A DNA stretch of 64,000 nt, taken from contig JAWNZC010000100.1 of the NCBI GenBank assembly GCA_035771165.1, forward strand, positions 3,426,001 to 3,490,000, written 5' to 3'. The stretch comes from Paragorgia papillata (Eukaryota > Cnidaria > Anthozoa > Scleralcyonacea > Coralliidae). This document shows, piece after piece, positions 1 through 13,416 of this stretch. Below the pieces are notes generated by a model, which was not told where the DNA came from, did no database searches, and saw only the letters and a program-made list of their open reading frames with translations. The position numbers and the translations under genes are program-made. The first letter of the stretch is position 1, and the number at the start of each line of letters is the position of its first letter.

Positions 1-175
1 CAGACTGGTGACAAGTTGTTCCAACAACCTGTTACCGCTCTGCACTTAACAAGTTGTTAACAGGTTGATGCTAACAAGATTGTAGCAGCTTCTTGAATGA
101 ACAGCATTGTTACAACTTGTTCCCAGCCTTGCTACAAGCCTGTTGCGAACACATCCTGTGATTTTTACGTGTGTA
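1..175. mobile_element. Right end of an ACACGTAAAAA-type element, cut by window edge
   Basis: The sequence is built from AACAAGTTGTT-like words and ends in TTTTTACGTGTGTA at 162-175. It matches the outer parts of the element at 48711-49625 (for example 'tgacaagttgttccaacaac' here and at 48880). The left terminus lies outside the window. It lacks the insertion carried by the 48.7 kb copy, so it acts as the empty-site reference for it. Confidence 0.7.
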
Positions 176-958
176 CAACTCTGTTCCATCACTCTCCCTT
201 CTTCTCAGTGCCTAGATCTATCCGTTTTTGTATCGGTATGTCTCTATATCCAACCGTCCCTCTCTCAGTCTGTTCATCTGTCCACTGACTTATCTGTGCA
301 TCCAACTTTATCTACTCCATCCATTTACTCACATTTCAACATTTCATCAAGTGAAGGAAGATCATCAATGCTATTAGGAGCACTTGATTGTTGACTTGGG
401 TCTACTACGCCTGACTATACAAAAATTATAGATTTCACATAAAATCACTCAATCTACTGGAAAATACCTATCAATTACGCAGTATCTCAGCCCTACACAT
501 TAGTAACATTACCGAACTCTTCACCGAACTTTTCTTGCTGTTATCATCTGACCTTGATTTTGGTAGAATGCCAAATCTAGTAGTCTTGAGAAGGTTAACA
601 AGTTCTACAATTGAGTATTGGGCATCTGGTGCAGCCGTCCATTTAGCTCCATGTCGGAATGTATACAATCTAAGTTGATGTTCCATTTTAAATAACGTTT
701 TATCTTTATTTAGTAGGCCACGTTGTGTCATTTGCGAATCAATTATAATATCCTCCGGCGGTGCCTCATTAGCAATTGTGTTCACTCTGGTTAGTTTCAG
801 AGGAGTCATATTTCCTTAATATTTTTTTTCAAAAGCATGCATGGTTTAACTAGTGGCCTCGCACCAACTAAACTAAATTAAACAAAACTACTTGATAACC
901 CTATGTCGCATTGAACCAAATAATAACAGAATTTCCCCTAAATCACCCAGCAATTCGC
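176..958. other. Unassigned sequence with an anonymous 112-codon minus-strand ORF
   Basis: No gene is recognised here. The longest open frame is 471-809 on the minus strand (112 codons). It has ordinary amino-acid composition but no motif I recognise, no visible splice partners and no repeat flanks. It may be a decayed exon or chance. Confidence 0.3.
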
Positions 959-960
959 CT

Positions 961-1623
961 TAAGGTGGCTCCATACAGTTTCTTGAAAAATGGAAAATAC
1001 AAGTTTGAGAGTCCAAAAGACGTGATTATTAAACAATTCGGAAAAAGAATAAAACTAAATGTTATGCATAGTTAAACAGTCTGACAATAAAAAACTGTTA
1101 CCAAATAAATAGCAACAGTTGTTGCTATGGCAACAATGACGTTTCAAAATGGCTCCCAATTACCTTCAAACTAATTTAATTCGAAAAAAACTTTGGTGAC
1201 CCCTAAGTTTTTTTTCATTAAAACTTTCCTTGAAGTATGAATAATCAATAGGCCGAGTTTAAAAAAATTCTGTAGCACGAAATGTTTTTAAAAACTAACA
1301 AAACATAATTTTTCCGTAAAAATAATTACTCGTTCTACAGAATTTTTTTAAAATCGGCATATTGATTACTCATACTTCAAGAAAAGTTCTAATGGAGAAA
1401 AAATTGGGGGTCACCAAAGTTTTTTTCGAATTAAATTAGTAAAGGGTAATTGGCAGCCATTTTAAAACGTCATTGTTGCCATAGCAACAACTGTTGCTAT
1501 TTATTTGGTAACAATTTTTGATTAACATTTAGTTTTATTCTTTTTCCGAATTGTTTATGCACGTGTTTTGGACTCTCAAACTTGTATTTTCCATTTTTCA
1601 AGAAACTGTGTGGAGCCACCTTA
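961..1623. mobile_element. Foldback MITE with TAAGGTGGCTCC termini, copy 1
   Basis: The two halves are long inverted repeats: the left begins TAAGGTGGCTCCATACAG and the right ends GTGTGGAGCCACCTTA, with shared arm segments such as 'aaaatggaaaatacaag' and its complement. Related copies lie at 26035-26709, 62288-62906 (both termini lost) and 32515-32885 (one arm). It has no coding capacity. Confidence 0.88.
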
Positions 1624-4080
1624 ACTTGCTATGATTATCATACAACTCCATACACTCAATCACAACATAAAAATTAGAATTACTTTCTTATAAACGTTTG
1701 TTTACACCATTGTTTGCTATAAAGGTGCTAGCTGTTACAATTACGAAACTTAGCATCCAACTTGTGCCAGAAAAAATTGCATAACATAGTGTAAGATACT
1801 CTGCAGTCCCCATGCCAGTCTTACAATGTCTTTGTTGCAGCAGCAAAATTTTTGTTGCAGCAAAGGTTGCAGTGCATGGAGTCAGGTTCTACTTTTCCCA
1901 ACAATACTGCACATGTGTAGCAGCAATGCTGCAATGGATTTCTGAAGCATTAAACCACTTGCAACAATTAATTAATTTGGCCTCCAAGAAACACTTCTGA
2001 GTGTAAAAAAAGCAGCCATGCACATGCAACTGCAAATTCAGAGCTCTGTTTAAAGCTGTTTGCTGACAAATATTTTTCATAACCATACAGTATATACATT
2101 GTATACTATGGTCATAGTGCATAATTATAGTCTGGCATAGTTCTAATTGGTACTTTGCAGTGCTTTGTTTTTTTGCATCTATAATGCACGAGGTTGGGGG
2201 CATACATTGAGCATTTGATTTTTCTTACAAATTTTCAATCAAATCCTTTCCTGTTGATTATTAATATTTGTCAAATGTTATCAAGCATTCTTATACCTGA
2301 ACCTGGATAATAATCAAATTCACAAGGGTTGGGTTCCAAAAATTGTCAAACATCCTATGTTTGCCCTGAATTTCCCACATGGGCTTAACATTGATAGGTA
2401 CATACAACTCCTAGCTAATCAGAACAATTCATGGAGTTGTTGTTACACTCAGGGGAAGTGGAGGATGCCATTTAGTGTGGGGCATTTAAATTTAAATTTA
2501 AAAATATTTATAATGCGCTAAAACTATAAATATTCTAAAGTGCAGTTTACAGTAGTAACTTAAGCATTACAAATATATTACAAAGACAATAATCCAAAAG
2601 TTCAACAAACCCCACCTAAAAATAAAAAAATAACTATGACGCATGTTTGTTATGACTGATGGCATGTTCATGGCCAATAAATCACTTTCCACAGGGGTGT
2701 TGGTGAATGCTTCCCTAGATTGAGTTTGGATTTTCAGGCATCTGAGAAGCCAACTTTCAGCTACATTGTTCAGCTATTATAAATTTAAGTGCATTAAATG
2801 CCACAAATAGATTGTTAGCTTAGTACTGCAATATTCAATTAATGTATGGATCAATTCTTCCTGTAACCATCCCCCCCCCCCATCTGGGAAACCCAGGGAC
2901 TATGCAAAATAATTGATCCTGGGGGTGGGGAATTGCTCTTTTAATTTCAGCCCTGGGGGGTAAGGGTGGGGATGTATGGATTTTCATCCAATAAGCAATG
3001 TAAACTTTGTCCAAGAGCTGTTGTCATTCATCTAAATGCATAGTTACTGATTCACTATGTGGCCAACTTATCAGAAAAATCAGTGGTTGCATGTGGGAAA
3101 ACTGCTTGATTCCAGGTGGTATAGTACACAAAATGCCAGTGATAATTGTTGTTCTATGCATTTTTTACATACTCCAGGTAGAAATATTCATCTAACATTT
3201 TTAGCCTTGCACCGGTGGGGAATTAACAAACTTCACAGTCCCGGGGGATGGGAAATTTGCTATGAACTTCATAAAAAATTACAAATCCCGATGGTGGTGG
3301 GGGGGGGGGGGGGGGAGGGGGGGGGGGGGGGGGTTGGGTTACAGGAATAATATTCTATATATTTCTATAATATTCTAAAATCAGTTTGAATGTTATAATG
3401 TATGAAAATTTTGCAGGAAAAATACACCCCACAGAATAAAACTGGGGGGGGGGGGGAGGGGTTCGTTCGCCTCCCTGGCCCATCCAACTTCCTCCACCCG
3501 TTCACACAAATTTATTTAGTGGATTGACTGACAATAGTATTGGATCATTTGCTCGCAACTTTGTGCTGCTTTTCGTGACTAAATTAATACATGCATCAGA
3601 AGCACAATCTGATCCGATTAATCAGATGGTGTGAATATTTGCCTTTTGGCTTTATACCACAACTGGAGAGTTTCCCGCCTTCTTTGACGACTTTCCAACA
3701 GGTTCCTTCTTTTGCTTTTGTACCCGATTGTACTGCAGTAGAAGCTCATTTATATCCTTCTTTTCCCGTTCACCTTAATCGAAGTCAAATTTTATAATTA
3801 TAAATAATTAATTTGACACATGCAGACCAATGAAACTGTGCTCGTTGATGGCCAGAATGTACGAAGTTTTCTTACCTCTTTCCAGCTGCCCCGCACACGC
3901 AGCACGGTAGTATTCTTTATTTTCTCGCATTTTCTTCATGCTCATTTTCCAACAGCGTTATAAACTGCGGCGAATCATCTATCAAATGCATCAATGCCTC
4001 GAAAATGGTTAATTAAATATTTAAAATAAATAGCGTGTATTCGTCATGTAGAAACCGCTGTACATAAGTATTGTTTAACC
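1624..4080. other. Intergenic, no gene seen; poly-G/poly-C tracts
   Basis: No supported gene. There are homopolymer runs at 2871-2880 (C), 3299-3333 (G, with breaks) and 3445-3460 (G). The ORFs here are short and unsupported. A possible exon-like minus-strand stretch around 3785-3960 has no recognisable motif. Confidence 0.5.
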
Positions 4081-4345
4081 AACCAATGGTTGCTAGGTTA
4101 CGAACTACGTACTTTCACTTTTCACATTTTAGACTATGTTGCAAGGTTACTAACTACGTACTTTCACTTTTCACATTTTAGACTATGTTGCTAGGTTACG
4201 AACTACGTTACTTTCACTTTTCACATTTTAGATGGTTGCTAGGTTACGAACTACGTACTTTTCACATTTTAGATGGTTGCTAGGTTACGAACTACGTACT
4301 TTCACTTTTTGAACTACGTACTTTCGGTTTTCCCCAACGAACTTC
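4078..4345. repeat. Tandem repeat with 'ggttgctaggttacgaacta' core
   Basis: A unit of roughly 50-60 bp containing GTTGCTAGGTTACGAACTACGTA, then CTTTCACTTTTCACATTTTAGAT, recurs about five times with indels. No coding capacity. Confidence 0.8.
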
Positions 4346-6718
4346 AAGTACGTACTTGTGAAACGAGTTTTCAAAACGAGTTTTCAAAATGTACTTTCAT
4401 TTACACCTCTCGGCTTCCGTATGCGAGTTAACTAAAACATGTTAAAGTAAAAAAGCGGCGTTGATTTACTCTACCTTATATATTTTTGGTAAGTTTTTGC
4501 CGGGGTATATGTATCTTTTTGGCTTCTTTATCAGCAAGTTTCGCAATCCTAAATTGAAATCATCAGGAGCGCGTTGTTTGTGGCGGCAGAGAAGGATTCG
4601 AAGGAAGGTCCTTTGAATTTTGGGTACAAAGTTCAATAAAAATAATTATGGTACACGACTGCGCTTGAACTAAAATTGCCAACATTTTGCGAATCTAGTA
4701 ATATTTCCAAATAATATTTTACATTATAATGGGCGGAAGATTATTTTCCACGGATAAAACTATCAATCCTGCAGTTTTCAAAGTTTATCGAAGACACACA
4801 AAATACATCCGAGCAATGGCAGGTAAAAAAGCGCGCGCTTTTAGGTTACGTCATAAAATATAAAATTCAAAGTGGAAACACAACGGTCAAAAGGAATTAT
4901 GAAAGCAATGTCGATATCGATGTGTTTAAAGAAGAAAATTCTATGGTAAGACACAAGCAGAAAAGCTACCAACAATCCAAAGTAAAAGAGTAAAGCAGCA
5001 CATTGAAAGAAATAAAGATCAAGATTGAACAGAGCAAGAATTAAAGGAAAGCAGAATAAAAAAACTAAAACCTCTTCAAAACTCTACACTGTTGAAATAA
5101 ACGATGATTCCCAAATACAACTCTCTTCAAATTTGCCCAATACAAGGTAAAAGAAATAACTTGTGATCTCATAGTGCACGAACTGGAGCTGTCAAATGAT
5201 CATGAGAAGGTATGCATTATTTTTGTATCTGCGCAGCAGATATATTGCTATCGTGTTGTGTGCATGTGTGTTTGTCTGTTAACTTTTTTGTGTAACCACT
5301 GACCTGCAGTGTGTGCTGTGGTGTAACAGTAACCAATGCGCGACAATTACATCCGGGACAATCGAAGCTCAGAATTGTTTGGCGTCAACGTACGAGCTGT
5401 CAGTTTGAACGATGGAAACAAGTATTCTTTAATCCCCGATCGTGTTTGCAGTCGAGGAGCAACACTATATATTTTCGAAGAAAGGCAATATTGCTGATAC
5501 AAATGGCAAGTATTTTTAACATGACTTGTAGTAAACTTGCAAGTGTGATCTACCACCGTTTTTGTCGACAAAAGGTTTTCAACACGTTTGGCGATTTATC
5601 GAGTCATGCGACTCAGGACACGTGTAAACTGTTTATGAATTAGGACCGTGGTCTTCAAGAGACAAACATATCACTCTTCGGAAGACAAACAATTCTCTTT
5701 GGAGGAAACTAATATACTGAAGCGATATTTTCGTTTCGCTGGACCAAAAACATACCAGTATATCAGAGCTAAAACTAGAAATACATGAATGCAACAACCC
5801 GTCGCCCGCTTTTATTAAATGCTTTTTTGAAGCACCCCCCACCCACCCACCCTGATTAAAATAAGCACACCTGATATAAAGCCAATATATGAAAACAAAC
5901 AGATATAAAAACAAATGATAATCCTCAAGATAATTCTGTAATTTATGGATAAGATGACTAAACTGATTTAACATATAAAAGCAAAACTTACATTTCATTA
6001 TTAAATTCTGGTTGTACAAAATATGTTTTTAGGAGGTTTCGAAAGGGATTATTTTTAACAAGCTTTAAATGGCTTCCCTATATATGCACACATGTTTTGC
6101 AAAGGCGGAATTAAAAGTCAACAGCTCAAAAATTAATACATTTACAATAGAGTCCGAGATAAAAACAATTCGGTAGAATCGGATTCTAGAAAGAAGTATT
6201 AAACAGACAACGTTTCAGTCGAAAATTTGGAAATACAGCCAAACAAATCGCCAAAGCCAATGAGTATTTAATAATAAAAGGTGCATGGAATGGCAATGAA
6301 AAACATCACGTCTACATAAGCTTATAAAGGTAGTATTGTAAGTTAGCTTTAGTTAAGCTGATTTATGGCTTGGACGAGTAAAGGGAAAGCACGAAAACGT
6401 GAAGCTGTATATTGTTTAGGTTAAGCGAAAACTTGAAAACGACAAGAATCCTATGTTAACTCTAAAATTTGACCACGGAGTGACTACAAACACTGCAGAT
6501 CGAGTTTTGTTTACCAGACGGCGTTTGGTTTCTTCAAGTTCTCTGGTTTCTCTTCAAGATATATTAAACGGGTTGTTTGTATCCTTCTTTTCTTCGTGCT
6601 CCATTTCGTTTCGTTTAAATAAACGAAAGCAAAATACTATTTGTTTGAGAGTTTATAGTTTTCTTCGTCGCTAGTGACCAGTGTCCAAATATTCTTACCG
6701 CGTGACACCGTACCAAAC

Positions 6719-6767
<49 letters not shown>

Positions 6768-7170
6768 CCCAGATTTCGTCTCCCTCACTTTTTCTACCCG
6801 CGTGTAAAGTGGGCTACACGCATGTCGAGATTAGCACTCTCACCGGCTTCCGGGCCTTCGGCCCTACGCCCGGGCTCGTGGACAATGTCAAGCGTTCGGT
6901 GAGAGTATATAAACGAACAGTTTCTCGAGAGAGAAAGACTTTTGGGTATTCAGATTCAAATAGAAACAAAGTTTCATAAATCTAGTAGACATAGTGTCTG
7001 TCAATTCTCAAGACCCGGCAACAAATTTTAACTTGATCTATTGAGAGTGTTTGTTTTATACTTTAATACTGCCAGTCAATAGTTGTATTTTTCTTCGTCC
7101 AACTCATTATGTAATTTTTTGTGTGTAGCTATAGCAGACCGAGGTATAGTATATTTTTACAAAACGTGCA
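4346..7170. other. Intergenic, no recognised gene; (TA)n at 6721-6759
   Basis: There are some exon-like open stretches: an ATG at 4731 followed by about 45 codons, and open frames across 5311-5643 and 5640-5830. None shows a family motif or consistent splice phases, so no gene is called. A (TA)n microsatellite occupies 6721-6759. Confidence 0.4.
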
Positions 7171-7817
7171 CGAGTTTACAGGGCTGGATTAACGGTCTGT
7201 TGGGCCTGTAGAGTGTTTTCATGTGACGTCATCAAAATTATAAAATACACAAAGCTGTCTCTTTTAATTTACAAGTCCTATAAAGGCTGTTTTCGCCTTG
7301 GGTGTTGAAATATTTCCAACTTTCAAAGTCCGCTCCGCGCGCGCGGGCAAAACGGACGTAATGAAAAACAGCCTTAAGGTTACGTTACACCAATGTATCG
7401 GAGATAATAAGAGCTTCAAAAGTGTGTGCGGTAGCTATAGGATTTTTTTTTCATTTCTGTTTAATCGACTACGATTCATGGTATATGCACGCAACGGTAA
7501 CTGAGTTTGCAAAAGAATGCCTTATATCTAAAAAATAACAAAAAAAAAATAGCTACCGCACACACTTTTGTAGAACAGCTAGTTGAGTTTCAATTAAAAC
7601 TATTTTTACATGATTTGATTGAAACTGTAGTTCAACAAAAGTCGCGGCGCAAAGCGAACGCGTTTTCAGAATTTTGTCAAAACAAAACAAGTTTAAATAC
7701 TTTTCAAATTTGTAAATCAATTGTCCAATTCTACAATCATTTTGCTATAAACTGTAAACAATTGAATTTGATTGCTTTTAAACTCAACGCGCAGTTGCAT
7801 TCTTCGCAAAGCACTAC

Positions 7818-8037
7818 CACAGGGAGCCCAACTCTGACGCCTCTGGTTTTGTTTTATTATATTGAGCTTGACTGAAAACCGATAAAGAGCTGTAATTTGC
7901 ATATATATGCATATATTACCAACTGTTAAGAGAAGCGCCGCGATCCCAGCTTACACAACTGTTAAGCGGCCTCGGTTTTCAGTCAAGCTCAATATAATAA
8001 AACAAAAAAAGAGGCGTCAGAGTTGGGCTCCCTGTGG
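7818..8037. repeat. Inverted repeat, ~60-bp arms
   Basis: The left arm 7818-7880 (CCACAGGGAGCCCAACTCTG...) is the reverse complement of 7973-8037 with few differences; the spacer is ~90 bp. It lies inside the hAT-like element. Confidence 0.85.
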
Positions 8038-8050
8038 CACTACTCCAACT

Positions 8051-8644
8051 TAAGGTGGCTCCCTATAGTTTCAATAAATACGCGCTATTTCATACGCTCA
8101 TTATCTAATGTTATTCACAAGTTTAAAAATGTATTAGATAAATATCAAGTAGACCCTACTATGGCAGAACTACTGCAGATACAAAATACCTACCAAAAAG
8201 TTCAATTATTTGCTGTTACCATGGTAATAATGACGTTGGAACTTTGGTATATTTTCAAATATTGCATAATTGAAGCGGCATGTCTTCAGTTTGCTTCGGT
8301 GAAATTTTTTAAAAATTACTGAGATGATAGATACTGTTGTGGAGAATATCCATGCACAAAATGAGAGAGGGTTGTATGGACAGATTTTTCGCTATAAAAA
8401 TTATCGTTTTAAAAAAGTTCTGTCTTATGAAAATTTTTTAAAATTATATATACTTTAGAAGTTTTTATAAGCTACTTATTTACAAAATTTTAGCAAAATT
8501 CACCGAAGAAAACGTCTACAATCTAACATCGATGTCGACGCGGTCATAGAATTTCGAATCGACAAGATCGCTATTTACGCATGCGTAGCGATACTATTTC
8601 TAGTCACCAGTCCCCTATTGAAATTACCGTAGGGAGCCACCTTA
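8051..8644. mobile_element. MITE with TAAGGTGGCTCC termini, second subfamily
   Basis: It begins TAAGGTGGCTCCCTATAG and ends GTAGGGAGCCACCTTA. The termini match the 961-1623 family but the interior differs, so it is a sister subfamily. No coding capacity. Confidence 0.75.
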
Positions 8645-9215
8645 AATGAACAACGTTGCAAATCTCCACCGAAACTGTCGGAAATCGATACAAATCATTC
8701 TTTAGTTACTGACAGTGTTTTTGAAACCTTTGCTAATTACTATATGTACATTCAAAGTGATATCCAAAACATTTTGAAATTAAAAGTTAACTGTTTTGGT
8801 AAAAAAGTCAGTTGCATCCATGCGAACTCAGAATTTCAGATACTCAGCGCCATTTTCGTTCCCATAGCTCCAACCGTGTTGTTTTGGCGCAAAAAAATAA
8901 GTGATTACGCTCAATACTCACACCAGTCTCTTGCTCCGGTTTTGCCGCTTACATATAAGGAGTGATGAATTATAAGTCCGAGTCGAGCTAATCAGCCTAA
9001 CAGGCTGGGGGCCCAGGACTACAGAATAATTTGATTTTTGTGTTTTGACATAATGATATTGGCAAAGAACACTTATTCACGCTATGACACATTTAGTGTT
9101 TACTATATTTATTATTAAATTTAATATTGTTGTTTGGCAAAAGAAGGGCCTTTTCTCTCGTGGGCCTGGAACTGTCGCCCAATCCGTCGCGCCTTAATCC
9201 GGCCCTGCCAGTTTA

Positions 9216-10091
9216 CCAGGTTGTCAGTCAAGACATTAAAATAGAACTTTCCGTTATAATCAAATTATAGGCCATACACTTAACTTATAGATTTTCGTTA
9301 CTCATAGGATGATACAAAATATCAACACAACATTTAGTATAGAAAATGCCGTAAGTACCAGTCTCGTGTTGGTTTTGTTTAAAAAACTGTTCCGGTGCCA
9401 AAAACAACTAGCCATGCACTATTAACGTGAAAAAGAATAATAATTATTAGTTATTTTTTAGTTTAATACGAAAGACCGTTTAACATTTGGAACGAAATAT
9501 CTATACGTCTTTCGAAACTCGTACAAAAATAGTTTTATCACTCTTGTTCTCACCTTTTCAGTTTTCGGTCGTCTGCTTTCATCTTATTAATTACCAGCTA
9601 AAACACGTCTTTTCTTCTCATCTATATAATTAACTGTATAGTTTGGAGTTTCTCCTTGGCTTAAATTAATGTGATGATTCCATCTTGTATTGGGCAATAT
9701 CCTGTCTCTTATATCTATTTATATAACATTCATGCAGTTTCAGGCTTCAGTCACTGAGCTGTGAGTTGTTTGCCAAGATCCTCTCGTGAATCAAACAGAC
9801 CAAAATGTGGACTGACGGACTGTGGCTAGACAATCGCCTATTGTTTGTGCACAGCACGACCAATCAAAACTGGGAAACCATTTAAATGCACGATTAGCAA
9901 AGCCTGACAAAATAATTCGATAAATATTTTTTTAAAACGTCACATATTTAAATTGTCAGACGTTAAAATTTTGAGAGCTTTAATACCGTAAATGTTTCGA
10001 ATATACATCTGAGTTTGTGACAAAGAGAACTCTAAAGACTATACTAAAGGTCGACCTAAAGGAATAATGACAGGAACTGTAAAAGACGCTA
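9216..10091. other. Intergenic, nothing recognised
   Basis: Low-complexity, AT-rich unique-looking DNA. I see no gene, RNA or repeat structure that I can support. Confidence 0.5.
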
Positions 10092-10780
10092 TTTATAAGT
10101 AATAACATGACTTGAGCGGCCCGAGGACTTTTACAAATCTTCCCGAGGGAAAGGAAATTTAATCGCTGATTTCCCGAAAAGTCATATTATTAGTTTGTAA
10201 TATTATGATCGCCGAGGAAAACTTTGAGAATCTTACCGACAGGAAATTTACACGGTTGATCAGAGAAGTTGTATCTAATTTTCCCGTGCATGTTGATGAG
10301 GGAAAATTTATGCAAGCGGGAAATTTAGAAGAAGACGAAAGATTTCTTTGTTAATATAATAATACCATGATCGCCTCGGATTCTTTAGTTCTCCGAGGGA
10401 AATCCTTTGTCTTCTTCTAATTTTCCCGTGCGTGTTGATGAGGGAAAATTAGAAGACAAAGAAATATTTTGTCTTCTTCTAAATTTCCCGCTTGCATATA
10501 TTTTTTCCCTCATCAACATGAACGGGAAAATTAGATGCAACTTCTCTGATCAACCGTGTAAATTTCTTGTTGTTAAGATTCTCAAGGTTTTCCTCGGCGA
10601 TCATAGTATTACAAAGTGATAACATGACTTTTCGGGAAATTAGCGATTAAATTTCCCCTTTGCCTCGGGAAGAATTGTAAAAGTTCTTGGGCCTGCGGCC
10701 CTTGCACTTTCACAAGCCTTCCCTCGGCTGCGGGAAATTTAATGGCTAATTTCCCGTAAAGTCATGTTATTACTTATAAA
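10092..10780. mobile_element. Large foldback element, ~0.69 kb
   Basis: The arms are long inverted repeats: the left starts TTTATAAGTAATAACATGAC (10092-10111) and the right ends with its exact complement (10761-10780). Inner blocks, such as the 'gatcgccgagg' segment and 'gatcagagaagtt', also recur inverted. The right arm carries extra internal material (about 10660-10730). No coding capacity. Confidence 0.85.
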
Positions 10781-10894
10781 TAACCACACCAGAGGGTGCT
10801 GCAGAAAAACGCAGTGGAGGGGGGGGGGGGGGGGGGGGTTGGGTATTCGAGAGGGCTTATATACGGCCTTAGTACTACCGGCCACAATAGTTTT

Positions 10895-11283
10895 TAAGGT
10901 GGCTCGATAGGGAAAAGCTATATGCAATCACATTTCCCCCTATAAAACGTTTCATAGCGCTAGATTCGTTCGATCTTCGTTCTAGTTCCTTGCACAGCGC
11001 TAGTGTTACTCTTGAATTTTGAAAAGCATTTGATAGTCCAAAATTCTCAGGAGGGGAGAAATCTTTGTTCTGGTGAGTTCAGAAATTCTAATTTGCATTA
11101 TATTTGCATATTACAATAAATGTGATTTGTCTAGATACACAAATGCTACAAGTGTAAAACTTTTCAATTATCAGCACTGACACTAAAGCTAGATGTATGA
11201 AAGGAACTAGAATGAGGCTACACTGCAAAACGTTTTAGGGAAAAATATAAGTTTTTATAATTTTTTCCTATCAAGCCACATTA
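10895..11283. mobile_element. Short TIR element, TAAGGTGGCTCGATAGG termini
   Basis: TAAGGTGGCTCGATAGGG at 10895 pairs with CCTATCAAGCCACATTA ending at 11283 (imperfect). It is a third variant of the TAAGGTGGCTC terminus seen at 961 and 8051. It could alternatively be the left end of the P-like element that follows, but I found no matching right end. Confidence 0.6.
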
Positions 11284-11496
11284 AACCATTCTCTGCCATT
11301 TGAAATTATTCAGCCATTGTCTCGCGAACACAATATTCAAATAAAAATGTACATATGTAGAACAAAAGAAGAACTTTATTTGTTTGTTATCTTTGCTAAT
11401 ACTTACAGGAACTGTACCTTATATATAAAGCATTTTCACCTTGATTTATATTTTCCTGATTCCATTTTAACGAAATTCTTTATAAAATAAATTTAG

Positions 11497-13416
11497 GTTC
11501 CCATTAAAGAGTCCACAGTTACTAGTGAAATGGGAAAATGCTTTTAAAAAATTTGATGCTCAAGGGGGAAAATGGACAGCCAGCTCTTCCAGCTACATTT
11601 GCAGCAAACATTTTTTAGATAATGATTACATGTTTACAAATGCACTTCTAAAGATCAGAAGTTGTCGGCTAAAATTCAGTGCTGTTCCATTAGTTTTACT
11701 AGTAAATCCACCTGCAGTTCCAGCAATGCCTGATCAAGATCCAGTGGTCACATGCCAGGGGCCTAAAGTAGACAGCCCCCCAGATAGTTCTCCCCAACCA
11801 CCAACCACTTTTCAACAAGTAAATCCACCAGCAGTTGCAATAACTCATAATCCGACAGCTGGAGGTCAGGGGCTTAAACGCATTCTCCCAGATGATTTTC
11901 TCACACCAACAAGGAAAAAATTGAAGCTCGACAACAATGTCAATCTTCCCCTTTATAGTTCTCCACCTGTAAAAGATGAAATTAAGCACAGTGGTGACAA
12001 CTCAATGCTCGACAAAATGATAAAAGAAAATAAAAAGATGAAACGGAAAATCAAAACACTGAAGCAGCAGCTGAGAAGGAAAGATAACAAAATCAAAACC
12101 ATGATGAAGCAGTTAATTTCCACACTAAAGAGAAAAATGTTAATTAAAACAGCAGAAGCAAAGTTGCTTCACAACAATTTCGATGGTGTAAAACTAGCGT
12201 TATTTACTAATGCACTAAAGAATTACAAAAAGTCATCAAGAAACAGGAGATACAGCAATCAAGTTAAAGAGTTTGCACTCACCTTACATTTTTACTCTCC
12301 AAAAGCTTACAAGTATGTGAGATCTATCATGCCGCTTCCTAACCCCTCTTTAATTCGCAAGTGGGCAAGTTCAATAAATTGTGAACCAGGATTTCTGAGT
12401 GAATCCCTTCACATTCTAGCAGAAGAATGTAAAACCAAACCTGAAAACAAAGATAGCTGTTTGGTACTGGATGCGATGGCCATACGGAAGCAAGTCGTAT
12501 GGGATGTGGCCAACATCCAATAATGGCTAGCAACGCTGGTCTAAAAGTGTGCTGTGTTACATGTGATGGCACTACGACCAACATCAGCACGCCACATTTA
12601 AATACCTTGGATGCAGTTTTGGTCAATCGTATCATTCCATGGTTACAAGATTTCAACACCCTTCCACAGGTGAAGATGTATTTGCCATTCTAGATGCGTG
12701 TCACATGCTGAAGCTTGCCAGGGGCATTTCTTGGCACAATTCATTCAAATGATGGTGAGAAAATACAGTGGCGATTTTTCCATGGCCTTCATCTTATCCA
12801 AGAGAAAGAAGGATTCAAGTTTGGCAACATATTGTCCACAAACCACATCGAGTGTGAGAAACATAAAATATATGTCAGACTAGCTGCCCAAACACTGAGA
12901 AGTTCAGTTGCCAATGCCATGGATTTCCGAAACATCATCCAGAAACAGCCAGAATTCGAAAACAGCGAAGCAACAGTGACATTCATCAGGACCATGGACA
13001 GATTGTTTGACATGCTGAATTCCAGAAACCCCCATGGAAAAGGATTCAAGCAACATTTAAGGCTAGTGGATGTTAACAAGTGGCAAGAAAGCCTTCAATC
13101 AACTGCAAAGTATCTTCTAAGTCTCAAATCCAAGGATGCAAAAGCACTAATTAAACATCGTTGGAAAACCTTTATCGTGGGGTTTGTGATAACCATCAAG
13201 TCCACATTTGAAATGGCGAAGGAGATTCTTACAATGGAAGAAATGCCATTCAAGTATGTGTTAACATACAAGTATTCCCAAGACCACATCGAGCTTCTCT
13301 TTTCTTGCATCAGGGCTAAAGGCCGAAGGCGGTTGGAATAACAATCCAAACTCTCTCCAGTTCAAATATGCTCTACGAAGAATGCTCCTTGGGAATGCTG
13401 TCACAGCATCAGAATG
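11497..13416 (+). pseudogene. P-element/THAP9-like transposase, degenerate
   Basis: This is a relic of a P-superfamily transposase, the nuclease that cuts and pastes P-type elements. Reading starts after an acceptor at 11495-11496 with 'FPLKSPQLLVKW' and 'ICSKHF', the C-terminal half of a THAP zinc finger (the CxxC start would be on an upstream exon that I cannot find). A Pro-rich linker, a Lys-rich coiled coil (around codons 165-215) and the family block 'EFALTLHFYSPKAY' follow. After 12523 the frame breaks and part of the catalytic core is missing. 'DACHMLKLARG' (about 12693) and 'SQDHIELLFSCIR' (about 13280) are conserved P-transposase blocks. A one-base shift near 13325 separates the final 'NNNPNSLQFKYALR' segment. 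At least three frame breaks make it non-functional. No bounding TIRs were found. Family assignment is confident; element limits are not. Confidence 0.88.

Larger units (their letters stand above)
7179..9207. mobile_element. hAT-like non-autonomous DNA transposon, 2.03 kb
   Basis: The element starts CAGGGCTGGATTAA (7179) and ends TTAATCCGGCCCTG (9207), a terminal inverted repeat with the CAGGG start typical of hAT elements. It is flanked by near-identical 8-bp sequences, CGAGTTTA (7171-7178) and CCAGTTTA (9208-9215), matching the 8-bp target duplication of hAT. Open frames inside (for example 7507-7875) resemble no transposase I know. It also contains a separate inverted repeat (7818-8037) and a MITE (8051-8644). 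Confidence 0.72.

Noticed and set aside
3057..3350. Plus-strand ORF ending in poly-Gly
   Set aside because: It ends in a poly-G run, with no motif or start context.
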